Assembly: GCA_039812545.1 (NCBI GenBank)
Contig: JBDIAR010000130.1
Span: forward strand, 1 to 10,021
Source of the DNA: JBDIAR01 sp039812545
Lineage (GTDB): Bacteria > Actinomycetota > Actinomycetes > Actinomycetales > Dermatophilaceae
Direction of reading: 5' to 3'
DNA length: 10,021 nt
In this document: positions 1 through 5,334 of the stretch, piece after piece
How positions within the stretch are numbered: the first letter of the stretch is position 1
Layout: each line of letters begins with the position of its first letter
Notes under the pieces: model-generated
Database searches by the model: none
Told to the model about the DNA's origin: nothing
The model's input: the letters and a program-made list of their open reading frames with translations, nothing else
Made by a program: the position numbers and the translations under genes

Positions 1-110
1 CGTTACTCCGGAGGCCTCACCTCATCCATCAGGACACGCTCAAACCCCATGCGTCACTTTCGTAACAGGGCCTAGCCACGGGGGCGGGTGAGCGGCGCCC
101 GGCAGCGGCC

Positions 111-116
111 TAGAGT
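111..116 (+). promoter_or_regulatory. -10 box TAGAGT of clpS
   Basis: TAGAGT fits the actinobacterial TANNNT -10 consensus and ends 7 bases before GTG 123, which places the transcription start at the start codon. No clear -35 hexamer is visible. Bases 1-110 hold no gene I can support. On the minus strand the left edge reads CCTCCGGAG, which could be the leader of a divergent gene lying outside the window. Confidence 0.5.
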
Positions 117-122
117 TTGACT

Positions 123-413
123 GTGTCGCTCACCCCTTCGGTCGATCCGGGTACGTCGAACCTCGACGTCCTCGAACCCGAACCGCCCTGGATCACCCTG
201 GTGTGGAACGACCCCGTCAACTTGATGAGCTACGTGACCTGGGTGTTCCAGACCTACTTCGGGTACCCGCGGGCCAAGGCGGAGAAGCTCATGATGGACG
301 TCCACGTCAAGGGCAAGGCGGTCGTCTCGCACGGCGCCCGCGAGTCGATGGAACGCGACGCCGAGGCGCTGCAGACCTACGGGTTGTGGGCCACCTTCGA
401 GAAGGACCAGTGA
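123..413 (+). CDS. clpS: ATP-dependent Clp protease adaptor ClpS
   Basis: ClpS delivers N-degron substrates (proteins with bulky hydrophobic N-terminal residues) to the ClpAP/ClpCP protease in the cytoplasm. Read from the GTG at 123 the protein is 96 aa, the usual ClpS size. The core WITLVWNDPVNLMSYV carries the Asn-Asp pair that binds the substrate amino group. The later KAEKLMMDVHVKGKAVV block holds the conserved His (about residue 61), and the C-terminus GLWATFEKD is typical of actinobacterial ClpS. A TTG at 117 would add two residues, but I prefer GTG 123 because a TAGAGT -10 box ends 7 bases before it and no Shine-Dalgarno is visible, so the message is probably leaderless. The stop overlaps the DUF2017 start by one base, so the two are almost certainly co-transcribed. 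The family call is firm; the start is uncertain by two codons. Confidence 0.93.
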   Translation: MSLTPSVDPGTSNLDVLEPEPPWITLVWNDPVNLMSYVTWVFQTYFGYPRAKAEKLMMDVHVKGKAVVSHGARESMERDAEALQTYGLWATFEKDQ

Positions 414-1009
414 TGGCCGGCGGTTTCCGGCGCCTGCGCGGGCGACACGTGGCATACCTCGACGTCGTCGAACGCGAGATCCTCACGCTCCTGCTCGAGC
501 AGGCCAAGGCGGTCCTGGAGCCGCCGTCGTCGGAGTTCGCCGATCCGTTCGCCGAGATGATGGCGGCGATGGGTATGCCGGACGAGGACGTGGCCGTCCG
601 CCTCGATGACGGGGTCGCGCCGGAGCGGGACCCGGCGTTGGACCGGTTGCTGCCCAGCGCGCACCGGGGCGACGAGAGGGTCGCCAGGGAGTTCCGCCGA
701 CTGACCGAACCCGGGTTGCGGGCCCGCAAGACCGCCAACCTCACCGTCGCCGTCGCGGCGCTGACCGGCGCCACCGGGGACAAGATCGACCTCGACGAAG
801 CGCAGGCCCGGTCCTTCGTCATGGCGCTGACCGACGTGCGGCTGTTGTTCGCCGACCGGCTCGGCCTGCACACCGAGGAGGACGTCGATGCCTTCGAGGC
901 GGCCGCCGCGGAGGCGGGCGACGAGGACGACATCGGGCAGGCGTATGCGATGTACGACTTCCTCACCTGGCTCCAGGAAACGTTGACTCAGTCACTCATC
1001 TCGTCCTGA
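413..1009 (+). CDS. DUF2017 family protein (ClpS partner gene)
   Basis: A 198-aa cytoplasmic protein with no signal peptide or membrane segment. It matches the actinobacterial DUF2017 family, which typically lies directly behind clpS (Rv1332 position in mycobacteria). Visible landmarks are an N-terminal basic segment and the helix YLDVVEREILTLLLEQ (residues 15-30), a DPALDRLLPSAHRGD block (73-87), AREFRRLTEPGLR (91-103), and a C-terminal helix DFLTWLQETL (182-191). An acidic stretch (residues 155-173) links the last helices. The ATG at 413 shares a base with the clpS stop (TGATG), indicating translational coupling. The biochemical function is not known to me; the linkage suggests a role near ClpS/Clp proteolysis, but that is inference. 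Confidence 0.85.
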   Translation: MAGGFRRLRGRHVAYLDVVEREILTLLLEQAKAVLEPPSSEFADPFAEMMAAMGMPDEDVAVRLDDGVAPERDPALDRLLPSAHRGDERVAREFRRLTEPGLRARKTANLTVAVAALTGATGDKIDLDEAQARSFVMALTDVRLLFADRLGLHTEEDVDAFEAAAAEAGDEDDIGQAYAMYDFLTWLQETLTQSLISS

Positions 1010-1025
1010 CGTCGGGGGTCGCCCT

Positions 1026-1031
1026 TAGTCT
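1026..1031 (+). promoter_or_regulatory. -10 box TAGTCT of the MBL-fold gene
   Basis: TAGTCT matches TANNNT and ends 8 bases before ATG 1039. There is no Shine-Dalgarno in the 29-base gap after DUF2017, so the downstream gene probably has its own leaderless promoter in addition to any read-through from clpS. Confidence 0.45.
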
Positions 1032-1038
1032 GGACGCC

Positions 1039-1821
1039 ATGCAATTGACGGTCATCGGGTGCGCGGGATCGTTCCCCGGCCCGGCGTCCCCGGCGTCCAG
1101 CTACCTCGTCCAAGCCGACGACGAGACCGGCCGTACGTGGCGGATCCTGCTCGACATCGGCAACGGTTCCCTCGGGGTCTTGCAGCGTCACCTCGACCCC
1201 CGCGAACTGGACGGGATCTTCCTCAGCCACCTCCACCCGGATCACTGCCTGGACATCTGCGGGCTGTACGTCATGCAGAAGTACCGGCCGGCGGCCGAGG
1301 GCGAGGTGCGCCCGAAGATCCCCGTCTGGGGCCCCGGCGAGGCGCCCACCCGGCTGGCGATGGCATACGCCGGGATCGAGGACGGACACGGGATGGCGAC
1401 GGTCTTCGACTTCACCGCGATGACCGATCGGGCCGCCGTCCGGGTCGGGCCGTTCACGGTGACCCCGCACCGGGTCAACCACCCGGTCGAGACATACGGG
1501 TTGCGGGTCGAGGCCGGTGGCGGCGTGCTCGCCTACACCGGTGACACCGACTGCTGTGCGGCCTTGTCCCCGTTGATGACTGGGGCCGATCTCGTGCTCG
1601 CCGACTCGGCCTTCGTGGAGGGCCGCGACGCCCGGCGGGGGGTGCACATGACCGGCCGGCGGTGTGCCGAGGCGGCCCGGGCGGCCGGTGGGGTCGGGCG
1701 GCTGGTGCTCACCCACATGCCGGCGTGGAACGACCCCGCCGTCTGCCTCGCCGAGGCCGACGCCGTGCTGCCCGGACGGGTGGAGACGGCGGTGCCGGAG
1801 GGGGTGTACCAGGTCGGCTGA
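1039..1821 (+). CDS. MBL-fold metallohydrolase, Rv1339-like probable cyclic nucleotide phosphodiesterase
   Basis: A 260-aa metallo-beta-lactamase-fold hydrolase of the RNase Z/atypical phosphodiesterase branch. Seen: the dinuclear metal motif SHLHPDH with H64, H66, D68 and H69; the third ligand H148 in VNHPVETYG; bridging D169 in AYTGDTD; and late histidines H203 (GVHMTG) and H226 (LTHMPAW). The opening MQLTVIGCAGSFPGPASPASSYLV is characteristic of the Rv1339 family. Rv1339 of Mycobacterium tuberculosis has been reported to hydrolyse cAMP, so a role in lowering cyclic nucleotide levels is likely here by homology. The position between DUF2017 and the rph/rdgB pair fits the mycobacterial order. 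Start ATG 1039 is supported by the family N-terminus and the -10 box. The substrate remains inferred. Confidence 0.88.
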   Translation: MQLTVIGCAGSFPGPASPASSYLVQADDETGRTWRILLDIGNGSLGVLQRHLDPRELDGIFLSHLHPDHCLDICGLYVMQKYRPAAEGEVRPKIPVWGPGEAPTRLAMAYAGIEDGHGMATVFDFTAMTDRAAVRVGPFTVTPHRVNHPVETYGLRVEAGGGVLAYTGDTDCCAALSPLMTGADLVLADSAFVEGRDARRGVHMTGRRCAEAARAAGGVGRLVLTHMPAWNDPAVCLAEADAVLPGRVETAVPEGVYQVG

Positions 1822-1877
1822 GCGAGTGGTTCGGTCGGAGCACGGTTCGGCTGGGTACCGTCGTGGCTGACGCCGGG

Positions 1878-1883
1878 TAAGTT
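1878..1883 (+). promoter_or_regulatory. -10 box TAAGTT of the alcohol dehydrogenase gene
   Basis: TAAGTT fits TANNNT within the 102-base gap between the MBL gene and the dehydrogenase. The expected transcription start near 1890 would leave a leader of about 34 bases that contains the GAGGAG ribosome binding site at 1912-1917. No convincing -35 is seen. Confidence 0.35.
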
Positions 1884-1923
1884 AGAGGTTCTGAGCCCGT
1901 CCCCCGGTTGTGAGGAGTCACCC

Positions 1924-2976
1924 GTGCCCGAGGTCACCGCATACGCCGTCGAATCCGCGACCGGCCCGTTCGTCAAGACCACCATCACCCGTCGCGAACC
2001 CGGTCCCACCGAGGTCTACTTCGACATCGCGTATGCCGGCATCTGCCACTCCGACATCCACACCGCCCGCGGGGAGTGGGGGCCGGTGAAATACCCCCTC
2101 GTGCCCGGGCACGAACTCGCCGGCGTCGTGTCCGCGGTCGGGTCCGAGGTGACCAAGTTCGCGGTGGGCGACCGGGTCGGGGTGGGGTGTTTCGTCGACT
2201 CGTGCGGCGAGTGCGAGCAGTGTGTGGCCGGTGACGAGCAGTTCTGTCGCGGCAAGGGCGGACCGGTGTGGACCTATGGCGGGACCGGCCGGGACGGGCT
2301 GCCGACCGCCGGCGGCTACTCGCGCGGGATCACCGTGGAGCAGGACTACGTCTGCCGGATTCCGGACGGGATCGACCTCGACGCCGCCGCCCCGCTGCTC
2401 TGCGCGGGGATCACGCTCTACTCCCCGCTCAAGCGCTGGGGGGCCGGGCCGGGCAAGCGGGTCGCGATCGTCGGCATGGGCGGCCTCGGCCACATGGGCG
2501 TGAAGATCGCCGCCGCGATGGGCGCCGAGGTCGCGGTCATTTCGCAGGGCCGGTCCAAGGAGGCCGACGGGCGGGCCTTCGGGGCGAGCGAGTACTACGC
2601 CACCAGCGAAGAGGGCACCCTGAAGAAGCTGCGGTACAGCTTCGACCTGGTCATCAACACCGTGTCCGCCGGGGTCGACCTGGACGCGCTCATCGGGACG
2701 CTCAAGGTCGGCGGCGTCCTCGTCGACGTCGGGCTGCCCGAACACCCCTCGACGTTGCGGCTCGGCGGCCTCGTCTCGGCCCGGCGGGTCCTGGCGGGTT
2801 CGCAGATCGGTGGGATCGCCGAAACCCAGGAGATGCTCGACTTCTGCGCCGAGCACGGGATCGCCGCGACCATCGAGGTCATCGGCGGCGAGGAGATCAC
2901 CGCGGCATACGACAAGGTGGTGGCCTCCGACGTGCGCTATCGCTACGTGATCGACACCGCGACCTTCGACGCCTGA
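1924..2976 (+). CDS. Zinc-dependent alcohol dehydrogenase, CAD/YahK type, NAD(P)-dependent
   Basis: A 350-aa medium-chain dehydrogenase that interconverts primary alcohols or aldehydes with NADP(H), related to E. coli YahK/Ahr and mycobacterial AdhC. Catalytic zinc ligands are visible as C41 (GICHSDIH), H63 with E64 (PGHE) and C160 (LLCAG). Structural zinc ligands are C94, C97, C100 and C108. The nucleotide-binding Rossmann motif GMGGLG lies at residues 184-189. The GTG start at 1924 is set by a clear GAGGAG six bases upstream, unlike the leaderless starts of its neighbours. It ends just before a perfect inverted repeat shared with the convergent VOC gene. In the mycobacterial version of this locus the dehydrogenase is not part of the order I know, so it may be a lineage-specific insertion. 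The family is sure; the physiological substrate is unknown. Confidence 0.92.
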   Translation: MPEVTAYAVESATGPFVKTTITRREPGPTEVYFDIAYAGICHSDIHTARGEWGPVKYPLVPGHELAGVVSAVGSEVTKFAVGDRVGVGCFVDSCGECEQCVAGDEQFCRGKGGPVWTYGGTGRDGLPTAGGYSRGITVEQDYVCRIPDGIDLDAAAPLLCAGITLYSPLKRWGAGPGKRVAIVGMGGLGHMGVKIAAAMGAEVAVISQGRSKEADGRAFGASEYYATSEEGTLKKLRYSFDLVINTVSAGVDLDALIGTLKVGGVLVDVGLPEHPSTLRLGGLVSARRVLAGSQIGGIAETQEMLDFCAEHGIAATIEVIGGEEITAAYDKVVASDVRYRYVIDTATFDA

Positions 2977-2984
2977 CCCGGTCG

Positions 2985-3023
2985 TCCCGGCCCGCCTATC
3001 GAGCCGGCGCCGGCGGGCCGGGA
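2985..3023. terminator. Bidirectional hairpin between convergent ADH and VOC genes
   Basis: TCCCGGCCCGCC at 2985-2996 is an exact reverse complement of GGCGGGCCGGGA at 3012-3023, with a 15-base loop. The 52-base gap between two convergent stop codons makes a shared terminator the likely role. Only GAGTTTC follows on the plus strand, so there is no proper T-tract. Confidence 0.6.
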
Positions 3024-3028
3024 GAGTT

Positions 3029-3463
3029 TCAGTCGAGGCAGAACTCGTTGCCCTCGGGATCGGCCATCACGATGAATCCGGCGGACAGCCGATCGGGTTC
3101 GTGGCGCCGCAGGATCCGTGCGTCGTATGCCGTCAGCTCGGTCGCGCGGGCCTCGAGGGCCGCCATCCGCTCGTCGCCGGTCAACCCCGGGGCGGCGCGC
3201 ACATCCAGATGCACCCGGTTCTTGGCGATCTTGGCCTCCGGCACCTTCTGGAAGAACAGCCGGGGACCTTCGGCGCGCGGGTCGATGACCGCGCTGGCCC
3301 GATCCCGCTCGCCGGCGGGAACGCCCATCGCACCCAGGGCCTCGTCCCACGTGGCATACCCCTCCGGCGGTGGCTGCACCACATAGCCGAGGACCTGCGC
3401 CCAGAATCGCGCGAGGCGGGCCGGGTTCTGGCAGTCGAAGGTGATCTGAATCTGCGCGGACAT
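3029..3463 (-). CDS. VOC (glyoxalase/bleomycin resistance-fold) family protein
   Basis: A 144-aa protein with the glyoxalase-like fold common in Actinobacteria. It opens IQITFDCQNPARLARFWAQVLGYVV (residues 5-29), continues with WDEALGAMGVP, PRLFFQKVPEAKIAKNRVHLDV (68-88), and ends FIVMADPEGNEFCLD (130-144), the standard C-terminal block of this VOC subfamily. The metal-ligand-like residues H85 (RVHLDV) and E140 (GNEFCL) are in the expected places. The reaction is not predictable: members include resistance proteins, dioxygenases and many uncharacterised ones. ATG 3463 is chosen because a TACCCT -10 box ends 7 bases upstream and the family starts here; the reading frame is open much further upstream but runs antisense through rph. 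Confidence 0.85.
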   Translation of the reverse strand: MSAQIQITFDCQNPARLARFWAQVLGYVVQPPPEGYATWDEALGAMGVPAGERDRASAVIDPRAEGPRLFFQKVPEAKIAKNRVHLDVRAAPGLTGDERMAALEARATELTAYDARILRRHEPDRLSAGFIVMADPEGNEFCLD

Positions 3464-3469
3464 GGCCGA

Positions 3470-3475
3470 AGGGTA
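3470..3475 (-). promoter_or_regulatory. -10 box TACCCT of the VOC gene
   Basis: On the minus strand TACCCT ends 7 bases before ATG 3463, placing the transcription start at the start codon. It forms one arm of an inverted repeat with the rph -10 region (GAAGGGTACGGC at 3468-3479 against GCCGTTACCCTTC at 3512-3524). Confidence 0.5.
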
Positions 3476-3516
3476 CGGCACCGACGGACCCGAAACGGCG
3501 AACCGCGGCGCGCCGT

Positions 3517-3522
3517 TACCCT
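3517..3522 (+). promoter_or_regulatory. -10 box TACCCT of rph-rdgB
   Basis: TACCCT ends 8 bases before ATG 3530 and no Shine-Dalgarno is present, so rph is probably leaderless. It mirrors the VOC promoter across the 66-base divergent gap. Confidence 0.5.
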
Positions 3523-3529
3523 TCCTCCC

Positions 3530-4351
3530 ATGAGCATCGACCCCACGACCCACCCGGCCACCGCCGACAGCCCGGCCGACAACCCGGCCACCGCCGACTC
3601 GGCGCCCCGACACGACGGCCGCCGGGTCGACCAGACCCGTCCGGTCGTCATCACCCGCAACTGGTTGGACCACGCGGAGGGGTCGGTGCTGGTCGAGTTC
3701 GGTCGGACCCGGGTGTTGTGCGCCGCCTCGTTCACCGAGGGAGTGCCGCGCTGGCTCAAGGGACAGGGCCGGGGCTGGGTGACGGCGGAGTACGCGATGC
3801 TGCCGCGTTCGACGAACACCCGCTCCGATCGGGAGTCGGTCAAGGGCCGGATCGGCGGGCGAACCCACGAGATCTCCCGGCTCGTCGGGCGCTCGCTGCG
3901 CGCGGTGATCGACCTCAAGGCGCTCGGGGAGAACACCATCGTCATCGACTGCGACGTCCTGCAGGCCGACGGCGGCACCCGGACCGCCGCGATCACCGGC
4001 GCCTATGTCGCGCTCGTCGACGCCGTGGCCGATGCCCGCGCCAAGGGGTTGGTCAAGGCCTCCGCCCAACCGATCACCGGGTCGGTGTCCGCGGTGTCCG
4101 TCGGCATCGTCGGCGGCCGCGCGGTGCTCGACCTCGACTACGTCGAGGACGTCGACGCCGAGACCGACATGAACGTCGTCATGACCGGCGACGGCCGGTT
4201 CGTCGAAGTCCAGGGCACCGCCGAGGGGGAGCCGTTCGACCGGGATCTCCTGCATGAGCTGCTCGACCTGGCCACGCAGGGCAATTTCGATCTCGCCGCC
4301 CAGCAGCGCGCCGCCCTCGAGGCTCCCGCCCGGGCCCGGTCCGGCCGGTGA
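3530..4351 (+). CDS. rph: Ribonuclease PH
   Basis: RNase PH is a phosphate-dependent 3'-5' exoribonuclease that trims tRNA 3' ends, acting as a hexameric ring. The 273-aa product carries HDGRRVDQTRPVVITRNW (residues 28-45), GSVLVEFGRTRVLCAASF (51-68), RGWVTAEYAMLPRST (81-95), R-rich GRIGGRTHEISRLVGRSLRAV (106-126), DCDVLQADGGTRTAAITGAYVAL (140-162) and the active-site segment DLDYVEDVDAETDMNVVMT with D202, D207 and D213. The conserved fold begins near residue 27; the first 26 residues are a Thr/Ala/Asp/Pro-rich extension built from a repeated PATADS unit, encoded by a 17-bp direct repeat. No later in-frame start precedes the conserved region, and the -10 box supports ATG 3530. The stop overlaps the rdgB start by 4 bases. 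Confidence 0.96.
   Translation: MSIDPTTHPATADSPADNPATADSAPRHDGRRVDQTRPVVITRNWLDHAEGSVLVEFGRTRVLCAASFTEGVPRWLKGQGRGWVTAEYAMLPRSTNTRSDRESVKGRIGGRTHEISRLVGRSLRAVIDLKALGENTIVIDCDVLQADGGTRTAAITGAYVALVDAVADARAKGLVKASAQPITGSVSAVSVGIVGGRAVLDLDYVEDVDAETDMNVVMTGDGRFVEVQGTAEGEPFDRDLLHELLDLATQGNFDLAAQQRAALEAPARARSGR
3552..3598 (+). repeat. 17-bp direct repeat inside the rph 5' end
   Basis: ACCCGGCCACCGCCGAC occurs at 3552-3568 and again at 3582-3598. The 30-base period keeps frame, so it repeats the peptide PATAD ten codons apart and accounts for most of the extra N-terminal tail of RNase PH. Confidence 0.85.
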
Positions 4352-4983
4352 CCATCACCCCTCGCCGGGTCGTCCTGGCGACCCGCAACGCCCACAAGGT
4401 CCGCGAACTGATCGCCATCCTCGCCGACCTCTGCGCCGAGCTCGACCTGACGATCGTCGGGCTCGCCGATTTCCCCGAGGTTCCCGACGTCGTCGAGGAC
4501 GGCGCCACGTTCGCCGAAAACGCCACCCTCAAGGCGGTGTCCGCCGCGCGGGCCACGGGCCTGCCGGCCCTCGCCGACGACTCGGGCCTGGCCGTCGACA
4601 TCCTCGGTGGTGCGCCGGGCATCTTCTCGGCGCGCTGGTGCGGACGACACGGCGACGACACCGCCAACCTCCAGCTCCTGCTCGACCAACTGGCCGACGT
4701 CAGGGACGAACACCGCGGAGCGGCCTTCGTCTGCGCCGCGGTCCTCGCGATGCCCGACGGGACAGTATGCCGGGCCGAGGGCAGGTTCGAGGGCACCCTC
4801 ACCCGAGCGCCGCGCGGGACCAACGGGTTCGGGTACGACCCGATCCTGCAGGTGGCCGGCGACACCCGCACCTCCGCGGAGCTGCCACCGGCCGAGAAGA
4901 ACGCGATCTCCCACCGCGGCAAGGCCTTCCGCGCCCTGGTCCCCGACCTGCGGCGTCACCTGGCCGTTCATCCGCCGGCCTGA
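4348..4983 (+). CDS. rdgB: RdgB/HAM1 family non-canonical purine NTP pyrophosphatase
   Basis: Hydrolyses dITP, ITP and XTP to the monophosphates, keeping deaminated purines out of nucleic acids. The 211-aa protein shows the family motifs in order: VLATRNAHKVREL with T12 and K17, EDGATFAENATLKA (50-63), the catalytic/metal segment ADDSGL (76-81), SARW (95-98), TNGFGYDPIL (158-167) and ELPPAEKNAISHRGKAF (178-194) with K184, H189 and R190. The GTG start at 4348 lies in GTGA, overlapping the rph stop, so translation is coupled to rph, a gene pair conserved in Actinobacteria. The motif SARW replaces the more common SARY. Confidence 0.95.
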   Translation: MTITPRRVVLATRNAHKVRELIAILADLCAELDLTIVGLADFPEVPDVVEDGATFAENATLKAVSAARATGLPALADDSGLAVDILGGAPGIFSARWCGRHGDDTANLQLLLDQLADVRDEHRGAAFVCAAVLAMPDGTVCRAEGRFEGTLTRAPRGTNGFGYDPILQVAGDTRTSAELPPAEKNAISHRGKAFRALVPDLRRHLAVHPPA

Positions 4984-5008
4984 CGGCGGGACGTGTCCGG
5001 CCCGCCGA

Positions 5009-5014
5009 TACAGT
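5009..5014 (+). promoter_or_regulatory. -10 box TACAGT of tRNA-Leu
   Basis: TACAGT fits TANNNT and ends 10 bases before the mature 5' end of the tRNA, in the 40-base gap behind rdgB. A -35 element is not convincing. Confidence 0.4.
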
Positions 5015-5023
5015 GGGCGCCAC

Positions 5024-5103
5024 GCGCAAGTGGTGGAATTGGCAGACACGCAGGATTTAGGTTCCTGTGCCTCGGCGTGCGGGTTCGAGTCCCGCCTTGC
5101 GCA
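5024..5103 (+). tRNA. tRNA-Leu(TAG)
   Basis: A full cloverleaf can be drawn. The 7-bp acceptor pairs GCGCAAG (5024-5030) with CTTGCGC (5096-5102). The anticodon stem CAGGA/TCCTG encloses loop TTTAGGT, giving anticodon TAG at 5058-5060. The T arm is GCGGG-TTCGAGT-CCCGC (5079-5095). The D region reads TGGTGGAATTGGCAGACAC. The variable arm is long (11 bases, 5068-5078), as expected of a class II leucine tRNA, though at the short end. Discriminator A is at 5103; CCA is not encoded. It decodes CUA/CUG leucine codons. Confidence 0.93.
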
Positions 5104-5150
5104 CGCATCGATGCCGGTCGCCCCGTTATCATCGCGGGTGTCAGCGGATC

Positions 5151-5180
5151 TCCGCGGGTTTCCGCGGGTTTCCGCGGATC
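5151..5180 (+). repeat. 10-bp tandem repeat, three units
   Basis: TCCGCGGGTT at 5151-5160 and 5161-5170 is exact; the third unit TCCGCGGATC at 5171-5180 differs at two or three positions. Each unit carries the CCGCGG palindrome (SacII-type). The block is flanked by GGATC on both sides (5146-5150 and 5176-5180). Confidence 0.85.
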
Positions 5181-5325
5181 GTGAGGCATGTCATCACCAG
5201 ACCTCAGCCGGCCCCCGGCATACCGGCAGATTGCGGGACAAATCTCCCTCCCGCATACCCGTCGGCGACCGCCAACGAGCTCGTGAGGCCCTCGTCCCTG
5301 GGTCGCCGCTGCCGCCGACTGCCGT

Positions 5326-5331
5326 TAGGGT
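5326..5331 (+). promoter_or_regulatory. -10 box TAGGGT of the CoA-transferase gene
   Basis: TAGGGT ends 4 bases before ATG 5335 and 7 bases before the in-frame GTG 5338. By the spacing seen at the other leaderless genes here, GTG 5338 would be the first base of the transcript and the true start. Confidence 0.45.
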
Positions 5332-5334
5332 CGA

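Larger units (their letters stand above)
5104..5334. other. Spacer between tRNA-Leu and the CoA-transferase gene, with tandem repeats
   Basis: No gene is supported here. It contains a TATCAT box at 5127-5132, a three-unit 10-bp tandem repeat at 5151-5180, two copies of the GCATAC motif (5218-5223, 5253-5258), and near its end the TAGGGT promoter box of the next gene. A 67-codon open frame from GTG 5138 runs to 5341 but has no recognisable domain. Confidence 0.6.

Noticed and set aside
3464..4255. Extension of the VOC reading frame far upstream to give a 408-residue protein
   Set aside because: The added part is antisense to rph and has no family resemblance; ATG 3463 has a well-placed -10 box and the VOC N-terminus.
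5104..5180. Integration site (att) behind tRNA-Leu
   Set aside because: No duplicate of the tRNA 3' end and no integrase gene are present in the window.
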